From assembly GCF_014194695.1 (NCBI RefSeq), contig NZ_JACIAH010000003.1, forward strand, positions 248,001-312,000: 64,000 bases of DNA, in the 5' to 3' direction. Of the stretch, positions 62,133-64,000 are shown piece after piece. The DNA is from Rhizobium sp. BK399 (GTDB lineage: Bacteria > Pseudomonadota > Alphaproteobacteria > Rhizobiales > Rhizobiaceae). How positions within the stretch are numbered: position 1 is the stretch's first letter; the number at the start of each line of letters is the position of its first letter. The position numbers were made by a program, and so were the translations under genes. The notes below the pieces were generated by a model. It saw only the letters and a list, made by a program, of their open reading frames with translations, was not told the DNA's origin and searched no databases.

Positions 62133-62513
62133 ATGGGAAGCGCCATGGGGCTGCCGATATCACACATACTTCTGGCCACCGGATTTCTTCTCATCCTCAT
62201 TGGTTTCTGGGGAATGCTGAGACATCGCAACATCCTTCGCATCATCATCGGTTTTTCGCTGATCGACACAGGCATGCACATCGTCCTCGTGGCGACCGGC
62301 TATGTCACCGGCGGGACGGCGCCGATTATCGACGAGGCACTCAGCGCTTCAGACGCGGCCAAGCACGCCGTCGATCCGATTCCGGCCGCGCTCGTCGTTA
62401 CGGCCATTGTCATCGGCTTTTCGGTGACTGCAATCATGCTGTCCTTCGCGATCCGACTCCACGCCGTGAGGAAAACACTCTCGATTGACGCGCTGACGGA
62501 GTCCAAATGGTAG
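62133..62513 (+). CDS. mrpC: Mrp/Mnh antiporter subunit C (NuoK-like)
   Basis: The ~126-residue, three-helix protein has the NuoK/MrpC pattern: LLILIGFWGMLRHRNILRIIIGFSLIDTGMHIVLVATGY and IPAALVVTAIVIGFSVTAIMLSFAIRL (in parts). ATG codons at 62133 and 62145 are both possible. Its last codons overlap the start of mrpD. Confidence 0.9.
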   Translation: MGSAMGLPISHILLATGFLLILIGFWGMLRHRNILRIIIGFSLIDTGMHIVLVATGYVTGGTAPIIDEALSASDAAKHAVDPIPAALVVTAIVIGFSVTAIMLSFAIRLHAVRKTLSIDALTESKW

Positions 62514-64000
62514 ACAGCCTTCTGCAGCCGCTGAATATTTTCTTGCTTGGCATTGGCGGAGGATTTCTCATCCCCCTGCTCTACCGTATCGCCAAGCCAT
62601 TGCCGGCGGTTGGTTTCGTCGTGGCGATGCTGGGAATGACCGTCATTTCATGCGTCTGCCTTTGGCGAATCCACAACGGCGAGCCGACCTTCGAGATCCT
62701 GACGGCTGGCAGCGTGCCACCGTTCTCGATCAATTTGCGGTTTGGTCCATGGGAAGGTTTTTTCTCTGTTTGCGTCAATGTTGTCGGGCTTCTTGGCGCC
62801 TGGCATCTCTGGGAGCGGCTGCGCTTAAACTATTCGGCACTTCTGCTGTACCTGATCCTGATCATGGGCATCAACGGGATGGTAATGACCCGCGACCTGT
62901 TCAACCAGTTCGTGTTCCTGGAGATCATGTCGATCGGGACCTACGGGCTTCTTGGATTGGAGCGGACCCCGGCAGCGCTTGCGGCCAGCTTCAAGTACAT
63001 CATGGCGACGGTGCTCGCCTCCTCGTTCTTTCTTTTGGGCGCCGGGCTCCTCTATCATGTGACCGGTACACTCAATATCGACGAGATGGTCACCAACCGG
63101 GCGGCGATAACCGGGCCGATCGGGGCGACTGCGCTGCTGTTCGTGCTTGCCTGCCTCGTACTCGAGCTGAAGCCGTTCCCTGCCAACGGTTGGGGGCTCG
63201 ACGTCTACGAGACGGCCCACAGCGGCATCGCCGCGCTTTCCTCCGTCGCAGTGTCGGCCGGCGTGTTCTTCGCTCTTTTCAAGCTGCTGCCGCTCTTTGA
63301 AGATCAGCTGGGCATTCTCGCAGTGTCGGGCGGCGTCACCTTCCTATTCTCCAATCTCGTTGGGCTGAGGCAGACAAGCGTGCAGCGGATGCTCGGCTAC
63401 TCCTCGATCGCACAAATGGGGCTGCTGGTGCTGGCGCTTGCGCTGCTCCACCACCTCGAGGCCGAGCAGTCGCTGCCGCTGGTTGTCGGGGGTCTCTTCG
63501 TCAATCATCTGTTGGCCAAGGCCGGCCTGTTCTGGCTTGCCGGCATCGTCGAGCGCACCGAGGTCGACCGTTGGTCCGATATTGCCGGAAATCGTCTTTT
63601 GCTCTCGATCCTTGCAGTGTTCTTGGTCGCTATTTCCGGGCTGCCGCCCTTCCCAGGGTTCTGGGCGAAATGGGAACTCGTAATGCAAGCTGCAGCTGGG
63701 GAGCGATCTGTCTGGATCGCTGTCATCCTGGTCGGATCGCTGCTTGAGGCAGCCTATATGTTCCGCTGGTTCAAACAGGCGACGCGACCGCCGTCGAGCG
63801 CGAAAGACACCAGCTCTCCGACAGGAAACCCTGCCTCGCTCGAGCTTTCTCCATTCAGGTTGTTTCCGGTGGTGGCCAGCGCTGTGTTGCTGTTTGTGAG
63901 CGGCACCGTGGCGGCGGCTCTTGCGGGCGCAGCGTCCCCATGGCTTGTCGCGCCCCTTTGTGTCGGTGGCCTGCTTTGCCTTCTCGATGGGCTTCCGGGT
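62507..64000 (+). CDS. mrpD: Mrp/Mnh antiporter subunit D (NuoL/M/N-like), 3' end beyond window
   Basis: The 498 visible residues form a polytopic proton_antipo_M protein: LTRDLFNQFVFLEIMSIGTYGL-type helix 5 with glutamate, ELKPFPANGWGLDVYETAHSGIAALSSV (lysine/proline loop helix of the ion channel), and RMLGYSSIAQMGLLVLAL. ATG at 62507 overlaps mrpC by 7 bases. The gene continues past 64000. The large MrpA-type subunit has not appeared so far and may follow. Confidence 0.9.
   Translation, partial: MVDSLLQPLNIFLLGIGGGFLIPLLYRIAKPLPAVGFVVAMLGMTVISCVCLWRIHNGEPTFEILTAGSVPPFSINLRFGPWEGFFSVCVNVVGLLGAWHLWERLRLNYSALLLYLILIMGINGMVMTRDLFNQFVFLEIMSIGTYGLLGLERTPAALAASFKYIMATVLASSFFLLGAGLLYHVTGTLNIDEMVTNRAAITGPIGATALLFVLACLVLELKPFPANGWGLDVYETAHSGIAALSSVAVSAGVFFALFKLLPLFEDQLGILAVSGGVTFLFSNLVGLRQTSVQRMLGYSSIAQMGLLVLALALLHHLEAEQSLPLVVGGLFVNHLLAKAGLFWLAGIVERTEVDRWSDIAGNRLLLSILAVFLVAISGLPPFPGFWAKWELVMQAAAGERSVWIAVILVGSLLEAAYMFRWFKQATRPPSSAKDTSSPTGNPASLELSPFRLFPVVASAVLLFVSGTVAAALAGAASPWLVAPLCVGGLLCLLDGLPG

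Noticed and set aside
1..64000. CRISPR arrays, tRNA/rRNA genes, insertion sequences, replication or transfer origins
   Set aside because: None recognised: no spaced direct-repeat series, cloverleaf, transposase frame or repABC-like gene was seen.

Overview
The window looks like part of an accessory replicon (megaplasmid or chromid) or a flexible chromosomal region of a Rhizobiales bacterium, most likely Rhizobiaceae (Rhizobium/Sinorhizobium/Agrobacterium/Mesorhizobium-like). This rests on high GC, a GAAC-N7-GAAC LexA box, a DUF982 protein, HWE-type histidine kinase signalling, rhizobial CadC/TolB-like regulators, Ugp/Mal-type ABC sugar import linked to enolase-superfamily dehydratases, and a split Mrp/Mbh-type antiporter. 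I saw no rRNA, tRNA, CRISPR array, transposase or replication origin. Genus is inference.

Layout. 1-4.5 kb: an ECF sigma factor and its zinc anti-sigma factor, a BON-domain protein and a Tat-exported amidohydrolase face a Tat-exported metallo-beta-lactamase-fold hydrolase and a TPR protein. A matched pair of ECF-like promoters (GGAATAA-N16-RTCTW) lies between the divergent genes. 4.6-13 kb: secreted DUF2950 and DUF3300 proteins, then a + strand run of DUF3302/HlyD (YiaW/YiaV-like), SulP anion transporter, polyphosphate kinase 2 and AI-2E-family permease. 13-16 kb: two convergent paralogues of a membrane CadC/TolB-like regulator, one without the TPR half. 16-25.3 kb: fabI-ackA-pta-DUF3141 (PhaC-like hydrolase) divergent from an aspartate 4-decarboxylase/AspT antiporter pair. 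This combination could support energy conservation under acid or oxygen-limited conditions. The intergenic regions of this part carry TAC(G/C) half-sites at 10-bp steps.

25.3-29.2 kb: an ankyrin-like protein, a DUF982 protein, a LexA-controlled pair of very small genes (the first product ends in a beta-clamp-binding-like hexapeptide), and a PNPOx-GAF-winged-helix fusion with a PNPOx partner. 29.4-37.3 kb: cupin, arylamine N-acetyltransferase, YceI and SnoaL genes, then an alkylation-damage cluster: ada, a frameshifted alkA-like gene, a hypothetical gene, alkB, another hypothetical gene, ogt and a 2OG-Fe(II) oxygenase. A 21-bp motif recurs four times upstream of genes in this stretch. 37.5-45.9 kb: patatin, HWE kinase plus receiver, a 5'-truncated GNAT gene, an SDR/LysR divergent pair and a K+ channel with a C-terminal zinc ribbon.

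46-57.2 kb: a sugar-acid catabolic locus: RraA-like protein, an ABC importer, a FadR-type regulator and four different enolase-superfamily dehydratases. 57.8-59.6 kb: a beta-helix/membrane protein. 60-64 kb: Mrp antiporter genes in the order E-F-DUF4040-G-B-C-D, with the last gene running off the window.

The observations I rate highest are the SOS-controlled micro-gene pair, the repeated motif in the alkylation-repair cluster, the four-dehydratase locus, and the periodic operator-like arrays around the acetate kinase/aspartate/polyphosphate genes.
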